From Metallyticus violacea (Eukaryota; Arthropoda; Insecta; Mantodea; Metallyticidae): a stretch of DNA of 64,000 nucleotides. Of this stretch, positions 36,200-47,726 are shown in pieces. Under the pieces are notes generated by a model that made no database searches, was not told where the DNA came from, and saw nothing but the letters and a program-made list of their open reading frames with translations. Each line of letters starts with the position of its first letter. The stretch's first letter is position 1. A program made the position numbers and the translations under genes. The stretch is from the NCBI GenBank assembly GCA_030762175.1, contig CM060834.1, positions 24,726,001 through 24,790,000 of the forward strand. Reading direction: 5' to 3'.

Positions 36200-37430
36200 A
36201 TAACAAACGTCATAATGATTTCGTTCAGATTCAAGTTCTCAAAGAACTTAATGAAGTATACTTCAAATCAGTTAAAGTAAGTAGGAATTGTTTCTTCTGC
36301 TGTAGCATGGCTGCATCGAAGACTGTGTTCGTAGGTCAGCTCTAAAGTAGCAGACTTCCCCAATGTAGATAAAGTTCAGAAAAACTGTTTTGTCAGAACA
36401 AAATCGTGCCTACTATCCCTGTCGAGACATATCGGCGCCCTAGAAATTGAGCAGACCGTGCGGTTAAGGGTGGCTGACTCCAGAATTAGCCCAACCTCCA
36501 GAAGCTGGTTTTTCTCATGTTATGCTCTGGTTAAGTGCACTGCAAGATATAGACATACCTTGCTATTTCACTTAAAAGGTTATTTTTATATATCATCCGG
36601 TTTCATTTCCTATTTATAGCAAATTAACTCCAGAACTTTTCCATTTTCAATATGCTCGAAAATTACCTCTTAGAACATCCCATCAAGAACGTAACTCGGA
36701 TTTCAGCCCCAGTAAAATTAAACAGACAAAACTGACGCTAGTTAATCAAATTTAATTTAAATATTAAAAGTAAAGAATATGAATTTGTTATAAGGGTGTT
36801 AATAAAACTGATAGGGGCTGCAATGAACGAGGTCTGTGATTTCCTTAAAGCCTGAAGTCCCTTCTAAATTACTGAACTAGCAAACTGATTTCCTTTTAGG
36901 GCATCTCGAATGACTTGTGCAGACGTGGACCAAAACATGTAAGGCTGCCATAGCAAGGATCCATTGTATATAAATCCGACTCTTCTCGACTCTATATATA
37001 CACACACACTCTAGCAGTTGGACATAGAACGATTGCAAATCTGCGACTTTTTCTTAGTATTTTACCCTTTTATGCTTTTTTAGTTACTGTTAATTTAGTT
37101 ATATTGTTAATAGTGTTATATTATTTTTCATTTTATATATAGTGCTTATGGTAATTTACTAGTCAATTTTAATCTCATATTTAAAATATTGTTAACTTTT
37201 GTTTCATCTGATTAAAGGTACGTAAGGGAAAGTGGGGAAACGGTGCCACTACGAGATTATTCAATTTTTTAAACTCATTCTTAAAGCATTTAAAGTTTTG
37301 TTTTATCTACATAAGGATAGATAGAAGGATATCATTTCTAACATCTAAGTTGATCTGCATTAATTTCTTATGCACGTATTAAGGCATTTATTAAATGCAT
37401 AGATATATATCATATAATTACGTTTATGTT
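36200..37430. other. CpG-rich stretch, no gene recognised
   Basis: CpG becomes common from about 36.2 kb. A TATATATA box occurs at 36993-37001 on the plus strand, but I see no coding exon behind it. A 12-codon plus-strand frame at about 36310 is too short to support. Confidence 0.4.
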
Positions 37431-37439
37431 TTTAAAATA

Positions 37440-38470
37440 TCTAGAGCAAGAATCAGCTTTCTTTCGCCATCTAAGTACCTCTTTGGTATCTAAAGAGTGA
37501 AGAAACATTCTTTTTATTTTTCAACGTAATCTCCCTTAAGCGATACTTCAATGCCGTTAACCTGTCTGTGAAGAGGTTGCCTGCAAGATCTGCAAAATAT
37601 TCCTCTACAACTGCAATCGCCACTTCAAATCTTTTCAACTTTTCCATCGCGAAAACATTTTTGTGAGCAGAACATTGTCTAGTGGGGGGGGGGGGAGAAC
37701 CCTAGAACGAGGTGTTTTCTATTGAGTTTTTTTTTAATCTATTTGGTTTAAAAGATTGTAATAATTACTCTCCGGTTATGGTTTTATTCTTCAGAAAATG
37801 TTCAAATGGTAAAACTACGTTAGTATTCCAAAAACTGAGGCCACGATCTCTCTGGCCGTTGGAACCCATTTTTTTGCCTTTTTTTTTTTTGGCGCTAATT
37901 AATCAGTTATTAGTCGACGAACAAAAACAGATCGTTGTTCTTACTGTTTCGATATTTTAATAAAAATGTGTTTTTGTCTGCTGTTCGCAAGAGCGGCAAC
38001 AATTTTGCATATAAGTTTTTCAAAAGTAATTATGTAAAATATAACTTACACATTTCTTTGAAATGCCCAATGTCTTAGCAGTTTCAGGAACTTTAATGTA
38101 TTTGTTCAATGAACCCTGGTGTTGGTGAACTTTTTGGAAATCCTTCACGTGAGTCATCTTCAAGGCTGGTAAGGTCATATTAGAATTCAGCAGCCAGTTG
38201 TTGAAAATGGAAGTGTTCCCATAAACTTGGCAGGAATTTTCTTTGGCATTAAACCATGTGTTACAAAGAACTTGATGAGTGCATAATACTCAATTTTATC
38301 AACTTTATGGAATACCCACAACATATCTGCTTTAGATAGCTGTATTGAATAAATTACAGAGCCCTCGTTTGGACGTGTGGCCGGCTTAAGGGGGATTTGC
38401 TTGGTACCAGAAAGCACGCTGTTTACCGGCGGAGTCTGATATTCACAGTCCCCTAAATTCAAGTGCATAG
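37440..38470 (-). pseudogene. degenerate mariner transposase
   Basis: In minus-strand order: HKVDKIEYYALIKFFVTHGL with PKKI (N-terminal helix-turn-helix). Then ETAKTLGISKKCVSYI, DLFLFVD at the first catalytic-aspartate block, and ASVFWNTNVVL with HFLKNKTITGE. Near 37.5-37.7 kb come VVEEYFADLAGNLF and a final KYRLREITLKNKKN. This is the full order of a mariner transposase of about 345 residues, spread over about 1.0 kb with frame shifts, stops and small deletions. The second and third catalytic blocks are not readable. It is a dead element; terminal inverted repeats were not identified. Confidence 0.82.
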
Positions 38471-38689
38471 ATTTCTACAGTGCATCAAACCAAAAATTTT
38501 TGGTCATACAGTGGCATTTCGTATAAAAGATAGGGCTTTTATGTGTTCCAGTATCTATTCTTTTATGTAGCTAAATGGCCATATAAACGCTTTGTCCATA
38601 AAAATAAATAAATAAATAAAAAATAAACGCGGGTCAATAGAGCGAATATTAAACATTATACAACCCCCGATTGCAAAAATTAACTCTAC

Positions 38690-39130
38690 TCACATTATCA
38701 CGTCGTTGCAATTCCTGAACTACAGTTTTAATTTTAAAAGTTTACTGGCTTCCAAGCCGAAGTTTGCGAAATTCCTATGAAAGCTTTCTCAAATACTTTT
38801 TTGGACTTCGTTCTAACTTTTCTCGAATGTCCTTGAGTTTTTCCTCTGTAAGAACATTGCATTTTACTTTGGTTTCTTATCAAGAATAGATCCCGTTTCC
38901 CTAATTCTAATCACAGGATTACGATCAGTTTCTCTGCGAGATGCACGAACAGCAAGGAATCTGTTTATAAATTGCGGTCTCACTTCTCTACATAACTTTG
39001 TCATATAGGAATCATACATGAAAATTCTGTGTGCTAAAGTATACGGGCTTTTTGGAATTATAACAATACTAACACACTATAACCCTAAAACATGTGTTCT
39101 CACAACGTCCACTCTTGCACAGCACAAAGA
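38690..39130 (-). pseudogene. N-terminal half of a mariner-like transposase
   Basis: The minus strand reads FLYDKV, then EVRPQFINRFLAVRASRRET, IRETGSILDKK, VLTEEKLKDIRENLNE and ASKLLKL. This is the paired helix-turn-helix N-terminus (ETGS..DK, then VLTEEKL..I) of the same transposase type as the fragments at 1.5, 46.7 and 54.4 kb. The catalytic half is missing; a different mariner lies directly next to it on the same strand. Confidence 0.72.
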
Positions 39131-39139
39131 CTTCGCGTC

Positions 39140-40700
39140 AGTACACGGAGAGGCGGGAAAGTGAAGGAAGAAGAGAACCGGTTAGAAACAGGGCAGGCAA
39201 ATCCCCGTTAAGTCGGCCACGCGTCCAAACGAAGGCTAGTATTTGAAATTATGACGTGATGTTTCAAAGGGCTGCTTAAGACAGATACGAAGTAGCGTAT
39301 CTTGCGAATAGTATGGTCAGTTCTGGTTGAGGCCGAAACTTTTCGGAACTCCTCGCGCGCGCATAATATACTCGGTTTTAATCTTTTTGACAAATAAAAT
39401 ATCGTAATCAGTTTGTTACATAATATTCCAAGGCATTGTCTAAATATATTCTCAGCAATTTTACAAATTTGGCGTAATCGTTTAAATATTACTGTAAACA
39501 AAAAAGTATAATTTTAATGTTTATATAGAACGATAGATAAAATTTCCGAATGTTAATTAACTAATTTTATTTTATGAATACTATACCAGTAGCAATAAAT
39601 CGAAGTTTATAATATACTAACATAGAATCATATTTGAGATCATTGTTAAAATCATTTTGCCAGTTTTAGTTATGCAAAAAACAGTGAGAAGTACAGATCA
39701 ATACTAAAACTGACAGTGACTAGAATCACCCGTTTCACATTGTTAATCCTACTTTCGATTTCCGGCCAGGTTATCATGTTTTCGCTATCTGATTAACCCT
39801 TCTAATCTTCACCTAATATGGCTCGGTGAAGCAATTTCTAGTCAAGCCCTTGCAATGTCCTCAAATGCTGCCTCTTTCAGCTTAAATCTTTCAGGTCTCC
39901 AAAACTTCAGTGTCAAATGGGGAAAATTGGGCCAGGTTTAAAGCTATAACATTATCCAATTTATTCCTTTACACAGAATTGTAGCTTTTTTTTTTTTTTA
40001 ATAAAGTATCCATTATAGAGCCGTAGAATTAAGATACCAATTTTTTAACCCCTAAAATTACCTATATCTAGAATTGAAACCTATAAATGCTTTTTTTCAA
40101 TATTTGTTTAAAATTGACCACATCTTTCATTAAACCACATATTAAAATCTCAGTTCATTGTTGTTGTGCAATTTGAAACAAGCAAGTTTGTTTTGATTCA
40201 TGGTACGGATCACCGATTATCTACTAATTCAAAACAACCAAAGCAAGTTTCTTTTAGTAATGTATTGCCCAAAAATTGATCAAATTATAGAAATGGTCTT
40301 AATTTCACGAGCAACAGTCAGGCCATCTTCTGTCAATATTGCTGCAAAGAGCTAATTTACGATGTTAATATTTTCCTTCATTTATATAAGTACAGTATTT
40401 CAATGTTAAAACATTCATGGCAAGTGCATATCTTTAACATCCGTTAGTCATAAAACGATTTCGAGAATAATGATTTTTTTAAAAAAAATACCATGTGCAA
40501 CAACATAAAAATAAGCAGTATTGTCAGACAGCTAAAATCAAAGCAGCCATTGCTTAAACTTTCATCAGAACATAACAAACAAAATAAAAAAAGAACAGCT
40601 ATGCATTGCGGAACGGGGATTATTGTGGTTCCAATGCAGAGGAAAGGGATCTCAGGGTAATTTTGGAATGTTTTTAATGACGTAATGTCATTAAGGGGGA
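39140..40700. other. no gene recognised
   Basis: CpG-containing unique-looking DNA. The 97-residue minus-strand open frame at 39208-39501 has no domain I recognise and is probably chance. Confidence 0.4.
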
Positions 40701-40708
40701 AGGAGATT

Positions 40709-41457
40709 GTTCACTGTAATAATGAAGTTCGGCACTGGTTGGACATTTAATTTATTTGACAACTTGGAAAGTTCTGGAACATGCGGCGTTTCGGGGGATT
40801 ATAATTCGCTGTCTTCACTCGCGGATTTATTCACTTTAACACGATTGTGACTATTATTACTATTACGCTTGCACTTCCTGACTGACTCTCACTGACCGAA
40901 CGATTTACTTTTACTTCGACTCTTCGCGAAGGTTTAACTATTCTGCTATGACATTGAATAAAGCATATACTGACTAATTATCACTCTTGCTGCTACCGTT
41001 ACTACTCTTACTGTTCTGTTAGGACCGCTTCCTCTCGAGAACTTGAAGTTTAACTTCTCATAGTTAATATTAAATCTCTTATGCGAACTCGCTCCTCCCT
41101 CGCGAAAATTTAATTCCGTTAAATATTATTGAATTTGGTTTCTTCTAGAATGTTATTGGATCACACTAGCGCATAGTCTATTACAAGTTTGCTTTAATTC
41201 GTCGGGTTTTCAAACATGTTGATTGATTGAAGATTCTGGGTTTTTACCAGGAAACATTTTCTCTTCCCACGCTAAGGAAAAATAGGCATCTACCCTACAC
41301 TAGATTCCTGTGATTAAGCACGTTCCGGCCATTTATGCGGCCTCCCTTTGAAACAGCCAATATGCCAGTTTCCGTGAAAACGCGCGTTTCTGTATGCGGT
41401 ATTTCCTTTTGACTGCAACTACAGTTAAACGATATAGCCTTTTACAGCGTATTGACA
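40709..41457 (+). mobile_element. candidate LTR of a gypsy-like retrotransposon
   Basis: The segment starts TGTTCACTGTAATAATGAAG and ends TTGACA, giving the TG...CA ends of an LTR, about 750 bp. Two bases after it, TGGCGCCGGCGAGTG at 41460 looks like a tRNA primer-binding site. Just before it, AAGGGGGAAGGAGA at 40694-40707 looks like a polypurine tract. It contains an AATAAA and is locally CpG-rich. No gag or pol was found on either side. It may be a solo or tandem LTR remnant. The identification rests on end signals only. Confidence 0.42.
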
Positions 41458-41479
41458 TCTGGCGCCGGCGAGTGTGTCC

Positions 41480-42620
41480 AATAGGGTTTGACAAAGGGTG
41501 ATGTTTAACAAAAGACCCTCTTCCCAGGTAAAGCTAATGTCCTGACTTTTCACAGCATGCCCATTCCTTTTACAAAAACATAACAAAGACATGGTATTAC
41601 AGAAAGATAACTTGAATGTCGCTTACTAATCGAAAAGACATATCTACATACACACATTAGTACATATAATATTGGCGTCGTCCTTTTAATTGTAATATTA
41701 ATACCATTGACTACCTGAAACAAGGTACAATTATTACTATAGTATTCATCAGAAGCAATTATAATTAAATAGGAAATTTTGAGACAACATTTCCTGCTTC
41801 AGTTGCAACGGCTTCAGCAATAAGGTGGAAAAGAGACATTTAGCATGCATAGTCATGGCACACTGAGAACTTTCCTAGGAAATTTTAAATCCTGAAAAAA
41901 ACTAATAATTCTTTAAACAGAAGCAGTAAATGTAGTCACAGAAATAAAAGAGGGCCTTCAGGAAAGCTCCTGAAAAGGTTGGAACTGCTCCTGCTACGGA
42001 AAAATGTAAAAGATATTAAGATGAGAGAGAGTTTCGAAAATAACGGCTATAGTGCAGGAAGTGGAAGGGCTGGAGACACATGAGATTATTGGTTTTAAAC
42101 CTTTACATTTTGTGAGGTTGGCAGAACATATTCAAGCTATAAGAATATTCTTAGTGACAGAAGAGCATCCTTTATAATGGACCGTTTAGAGAAATACATT
42201 GTGCATTGTTTTCACGAGGGACAGTAGTTTCGCCGGTAATAAAAGACATGACAAATATTAATTTGAAATCAATTGTTAAATTAAAATAAGTGTCTTTTAA
42301 AAAGACTATTTTTGAAACTTAGTACCTACATAAATGCCTATTTTAGGAATTTTTACTACCTTTTTGGCTGCCTATTTTCAATTTTTAGGACCTGCAGTCA
42401 TGCTCGAGTATCAATTAGCAGAATAGGGAGATTCCACGATTATGATAGATGCAAATGTATTTATAATGTTTGATTTTCTTGAATATACAAATGTCTTGCT
42501 GTATTTGTAGTTTAGCTTTTGGTGTGTTTAAATATGAATTAGATTTTACTCTCTAGGTGCTTTTTTTGCAGGACCTTTCTTCATCATGAGGATAACGTTT
42601 TAATACTATTTAATCATGTA
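41480..42620. other. no gene recognised
   Basis: Downstream of the candidate LTR. No open frame over 60 codons and no gag/pol similarity was seen. Confidence 0.4.
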
Positions 42621-42628
42621 ATTACCAT

Positions 42629-42897
42629 CACGGGTGGCCGAGGTCGTTAAAGCCCAAACTTGAGTAGGTCTGGGATTCGATTCCCATAAGGACCGTCCTC
42701 CTTGAATGAGCTTTTTTCCCCCAGGTTTTCCTCAGTCCTCATAAATGACAAATGCCGGGGAGGTACCCTAAATTTAGATCTGGAAATCTTCCTTCCTTAA
42801 ATTTTTTTTCTCAGTTTACCAATTCATTTCATATATTATCAGTGTCCACAGCCTGTGTTGCCTCAATAGTTAAAACGGGCGTTAAACACTTTTAAAA
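42629..42897 (+). repeat. SINE family A, full-length
   Basis: Head TCACGGGTGGCCGAGGTCGT, B box GGGATTCGATTCCCATAAGG, body GGTACCCTAAATTTAG, end AACGGGCGTTAAACAC followed by a short A-rich tail. Confidence 0.9.
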
Positions 42898-43469
42898 AAG
42901 TACGTAATTTTATTAAGATATTCAGTACTTCAGATGTTTTAGATAATTAGATCCTAGGCTCAAAAACATTTCCAAAATTGGAATCTCTTCCCGCGTACAA
43001 AGATGGACAAGAAGAATTCCGCAACTGTAAGACAGGAATGAAAATTTTTGGTAGGTTTCCAACAGGTTTTCCTTCCTACATTGTCACAAAGATTGCTGAT
43101 TCCTCAAACTTGTTTTGTCAGTCGTTTATTGAAAAGCACACAAGCTCATTCTGAAGAATGGCATTTCATTGCCTGAGGGAACTTTTAGCCTTCGTTGTAG
43201 ACATGCCCGTTCATTCCTAACTTTACCGTATACAGAAGACGTCCATGTGCTCATTTCCCTTGTTTACAAGCACGCATCCGTGACACGACCAGAAAACTGA
43301 AACAAAACAGGTATAAGAAATACCGGTATGCACTCACGTGAGTGGTTGATCTCTGCAGAAGCTGGTACACCGCCAGCATTCAGAAAACAAAGTTGGGTGA
43401 GGACGGAGAGTAATCCAGTAAAATTAGAAATACACGTCCTTCGCTTTCTTGCGAAATATTGTTTCAAGC

Positions 43470-43560
43470 GCGTTTGCTTACCGAGCCAATTCTATTTCGC
43501 CTGTTGATTTCAGACAAAATTGCCATGCAGGCGGAGGCTGCACAAACTAGTGATGTTTAC
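43470..43560 (-). promoter_or_regulatory. possible 5' exon with strong splice donor
   Basis: On the minus strand an ATG at about 43524 opens 15 codons (MAILSEINRRNRIGS) that run directly into GTAAGC at 43479. A second donor-like GTGAGT lies at about 43338. The area is relatively rich in CpG. The reading frame ends in phase 0, but the first known glycogenin exon needs phase 1. It can therefore only be a non-coding leader exon, need an extra exon, or be unrelated. No transcript evidence is available. Confidence 0.15.
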
Positions 43561-43934
43561 ATAGTACCATCTAGTAGTGTTTGGTGCTTATGATTAACAA
43601 AAAACTGCGTAAAAGCGTACATTATTACCGATTACTTTTATTGTGTAAGCTTATTAAAATAATTTCAGACGTAAAATATAACACAATAGATAGAGGGAAA
43701 GACCATTCTTTAATGTGCAGCATTTTTATTCGAAATTTCTTGTAAAATTGTATCCTTCAGCACCTTAAGGGTTGTTAAGAGTGCCTGAAAATTCAGCCAG
43801 GTTAATAATTGGATATTGTGGACGCAAATCTCCAGCAGATAACACTATCACCTAAGATATCTCTGCAGTCAAATTTTTTTACAATGGTGAATCAACCTGT
43901 TTCCTCATTCTGGGGATGATTAAGTTCTTGTAAC

Positions 43935-44230
43935 ATTTTGAAGCATTGAATGGTTAGAGTCGGAGGAGAATACTTTGGTACTTCAGTTTTGCTCAACGGC
44001 TGGCCGTTTGTGCTTACGCTTCCAATGGGGGCACCTTCGGGAGAAAGGGATGAAGAGAGGGAGACACCAGTCAGCCAGGATCCACGGGTAGCGAGGCAAG
44101 GATGTAGATGGGGTTCCAAACATGGTTCCAGATAGAACATTCCGATATCTTTGAGGTCCCCACCCCCCGAGGACAAAGATGTAAAAATACATACACATCT
44201 GGACAAAAGAAAACATCTGGTCTCCTACTT
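43935..44230 (-). repeat. dispersed repeat family C, partial copy
   Basis: The minus strand shares ordered blocks with the copy at 50.3-50.9 kb: CTGGATCC-type, CTCTTCATCCCTTTCTCCCG, GGTGCCCCCATT and GCACAAACGGCCAG. The overlapping open frames on both strands here (77-104 residues) are repeat-derived. Confidence 0.65.
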
Positions 44231-44239
44231 AACCGCAGT

Positions 44240-46720
44240 ATAAGGGGGTGCTCATACTTTGACCAAGCGATTGACTATCGCAGCTGGAGAGCGCCTGTGT
44301 AAGATTATCACTTCAAATGTAATGTTGTTTGATATTCAAATAACTGCAGATTTTCCCATGTTTAATATATAGGTATAACTGTCGTCTTTAATGCACCGTT
44401 TCGCTGTAATTATAAAATATCATAACCAGTCTGTATAAAACTGGAGGCTTTCCTGGGAAAGCACGTAACGAGAAGTGACGTTTCTAGTGATGCACTTAAT
44501 ACCTCTTATGGGCGAAAGGCTCCTCCTACCCCTTCCTCTCTCCTCCCTTAGTCAAACATTGCACAAATTCGCCAAGCCATTCGTCTACAAACCAGCCCTC
44601 TACAGATTATCAGGCGCAAGATAGAAGTCCCCTACAGATGAAACAGTATTTGTGAACTGCCATCCCAAAATTTAATTAGTGTGATTATAGTAAGTAATTT
44701 TAAGCATGGGTGTAGTTTCATTTCTACAAGTGCTGGAATGTTACTTCCTTGCAAGAACGCAGAAAGCTACTCCAGCCATAAAATCTGACCAGGGAATTTC
44801 TGTTGCCTATTGCAGCAATATTTGTAAAGATGACCCAGGCAAGGCCGGTGTTTTCTGGATAAGTTTTCAAAGGAGAATCCTTGAGTAAGATGTTTATTTG
44901 TATACTCTTAGGGAATTGTAAAGCAAGGAAGTCGTAATAAAGAACATGACGAATTACGTAAAAAAACAGGGAATAACCTCGAAGGGAGGTCCTAACGGTT
45001 CCATTTAATGCGTAAGAGATGTTGTGGGGTGACATGCAAGTAGTCACGTACGCCATCCGACTAAAATAGCAGAAAAAATCGGAAGGAACAGATTATCCAA
45101 TAAAGATGGGAGGAAATATTCTAGATTTTTCTAAAAACAAAATTGAAAGAATAAAGATAGCTTCGTGAGACCGGCAGACTGCCATGTTTATTTAGTCTTG
45201 CCATTTTGCAGCCAAGGGACACTCTAATTATCTGTTTTTATATAGTTCAGTAGAAGAGTATCGTTTGTGGAAAACTATCAGTGAAGAGAAGGCAGTTGTA
45301 TCTCAGAATTAGTTGAATTTAGTGGAGTTGAAGAGCAGATTTTTAGAGGTATTAAAGTGCGTTAACGTCAGAGTGGTCGCCATAATTAGGCAAAAGTGGC
45401 ACATTCTCCAGGAAATAACGGCAATACATTTTATATGAAACAGTTTATGAACAATAAATTGTGTTTCATCTCCCATAACGAGAAATCTTATAATATCCAT
45501 ATACTCCTTTCCCTATGGTCACAAAACCATAAAAGTATTCAGTAGCAGAGAGACAACAGTCGTGGCAAAATATAATCCAGCGGAAACGAATCATCAGAGA
45601 GGAAGAAACATCATTATCCCTGAGAATCCAAAACAATCATATCAAATCCTTCCAAAATCTTTCCCTCCACTCTACATATATAATTAAGCCCCCTTTCTTT
45701 ATTTAAAACCGTTGCACAGACAATGCTGCTGCTTTCCGGAGGTAGCGCAAACCAGAACCTCTAGTGGAGTTGCTCCTGGTCAGGGAATCTCTAATGCCCT
45801 AACGATGTATCAACACTGGTGAAAATTGGTAAAAGAGCAAAGAATGTCCTTGTTCCTTTAGAAAATATTAGTTTAATGAATGTAAAAAGGGATCTTAGAA
45901 CATGATTTGAGATAGGCAATGCAAGGCGCCGACAGAATCATCGAAGGTATGGGGCATTGAAGTAATTGCAATTTTGATATTCGGAAATTAATAGTACAGT
46001 GTATTGACTTCAGGCCTTCTTAGTGATCAAAAGAAACTAATTGTTAACAATTTATCAACAGCATTAACACAATTTGAAAAAATTAGACTGATTGCATGTC
46101 ATTACATATGTTCAGTAATAGAAATTTAATTATTATAACAAAGTTAGATTCTACCTTTTTACTAGTGTTGCGAGATATCTATAGTTAATTGTTTTATGTA
46201 ATAGTTTATCATCTTGTGACCATAAGATATTAAAGAGTTATAGCAATTTCTGTAAAATCTTCATACTTTAATTTTTTTTTGTTTAATCTTTATTTACAAT
46301 ATTTTAGTGTATTCTATTTTAAGTGTCTTCGACTTTAAAATGTAGCTGCATACTGTAGTTTATTCTAATCATCGTACACCAAAAGAGTGAATAATTTTCA
46401 ATTATTATAACCACGAATTACGATAATTATAACAATAACAATTTAATAACAAAAATAAAACAAATATCCTACTATGCTTTTCTTTTAATTCACTCTATCA
46501 TGTCTATTGTTATAAAAAGGCACATAAGTATACAAGAATCAAAATCACTGAAAACACAGCCATTGTTTAAGACCATTTCAAAATATAATTTGATATAAGT
46601 GAATGACATGTATACCCTTTGGAGATTTTATGCTCTAACATGGAAGTTTGGAAACGTAGACAGTCTCAAATTACGCGTCTAACCTAGCACTCTATTCAGA
46701 GTGAAAATATTAATACCCTC
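44240..46720. other. no gene recognised
   Basis: The 110-residue minus-strand frame 45056-44724 has no domain I recognise, and its composition looks like translated non-coding DNA. Nothing else supported. Confidence 0.4.
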
Positions 46721-46724
46721 TATA

Positions 46725-47726
46725 CAGAGTGACCCATATAAAGTGTTACAAGCCACCATCTTTTAATTGGATCAATAAATCAAACGCCGACCTTTTCTAA
46801 ACTCACTGCAGGGCCTTCATAATAGCTAAAAGGGCAAAACTTAAGTCGGCTTCTTAAGGGACTCCGGGAGGTAACTTCAAAATTTTAAATAGAACAATGG
46901 TATACTTTTAGACATTTAAATTAAATCTTGAGAAGTTATACGGCGTTGAAATACTTTTTAGATAAAAGATAAATATTAATAAATCAAGCAGTTAGTTTAC
47001 ATAATATTATTACAGGCTCAAAATAAGATCCATAAACATCTAAACATTTAACAATTCTTTTTCGGAGATTTTCTTTAACATTTCCTGACATGCATGAATT
47101 ATAGTGGTACAAGCTTCCCGTATTGTCTTTAGTTGAAGATGTAGACATCAGTTTTTCTTTATCGTGACCCAATAAATAGTAATCTTAGGGTATTTGGTCA
47201 GGTGAGTGGGGTAACCATACAACAAGCCGAACATGTGCAATCCATTTATCATGGACTTTGCTGTTTAATAATACACGCGTATTGCGAAAGGTGGCGGTGA
47301 TCCATCTTGATGGTACAACGCTATTTTTCGTACACTTAGAGGAACATTTTCCAAGAATGTAGATAATTCATTTCTAATATTTACCAGAATTGTAGTATTA
47401 CCCTTTATTTTCAATGATCTTTTTCGGATTAACAAACTGAATTAGGTGGTGTTTCAAACAAAGCATTAATTATAATATTTAATTTCAGAAAAAAGTTTTA
47501 AACATTTTTAATTCAGTGAAATATAAAAAAATTACCATCGTTATATTTAAAATTCTACAGTTACCCTCCCTCTCCTCAGCTCTTTAAGGGGAGGCCTAAT
47601 TGTATTTTACTCTTGCCGCTAATATGAAGACTCCTTCCAACAATGAATTTATAAAAAGTAGTCATTTTATTTTATTGATCTATTTAAGAACATTTTGGTT
47701 TGTAACACTTTATATGGGTTATTCTG
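46725..47726 (-). mobile_element. 1.0-kb TIR DNA transposon with decayed mariner-like transposase
   Basis: Terminal inverted repeats of 31 bp at 46725-46755 and 47696-47726 share the core CCCATATAAAGTGTTACAA. Inside, the minus strand reads ALYHQDGSPPPFAIRVYY, then a weak YPTHLTKYPKIT-YWVTIK stretch where WP.RSPDL.P.D...WG is usual. It continues REACTTIIHACQEMLKK and ends CLDVYGSYFEPVI. The first motif holds the QDG aspartate of this transposase group. The copy is shorter than an intact element and full of breaks, so it is non-autonomous. Confidence 0.8.

Larger units (their letters stand above)
24076..36200 (-). other. presumed first glycogenin intron, CpG-poor, no exon found
   Basis: Begins at a firm acceptor at 24076, but the upstream donor is unknown. 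CpG is very scarce throughout, as in the rest of the gene. It holds two LINE fragments, one truncated SINE A, and one truncated and one full SINE B, all listed. The stretches 24.1-25.4, 25.9-28.5, 28.6-30.3, 32.7-34.9 and 35.0-35.7 kb show no supported gene. Open frames such as 29228-29458 plus, 33595-33807 minus and 34309-34662 plus lack any recognisable domain. Confidence 0.6.

Noticed and set aside
36310..36350. Plus-strand short frame MAASKTVFVGQL as the start of a divergent gene
   Set aside because: Only 12 codons, with no convincing donor or continuation.
36980..37030. Plus-strand TATA box as a promoter
   Set aside because: A TATATATA match in AT-rich DNA with no coding exon or repeat boundary behind it is not enough support.
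38041..38060. ATG-T followed by GTAAGTT on the minus strand, a possible minimal glycogenin start exon in the right phase
   Set aside because: The sequence is inside the mariner transposase (ISKKCVSYI block), so the splice-like match is most likely chance.
41620..41645. Minus-strand ATGTCTTTTCGATTA before GTAAGC as a glycogenin first exon
   Set aside because: Ends in phase 0 where phase 1 is needed.
44724..45056. 110-residue minus-strand open frame
   Set aside because: No recognisable motif, no supporting neighbours, and composition typical of translated non-coding DNA.
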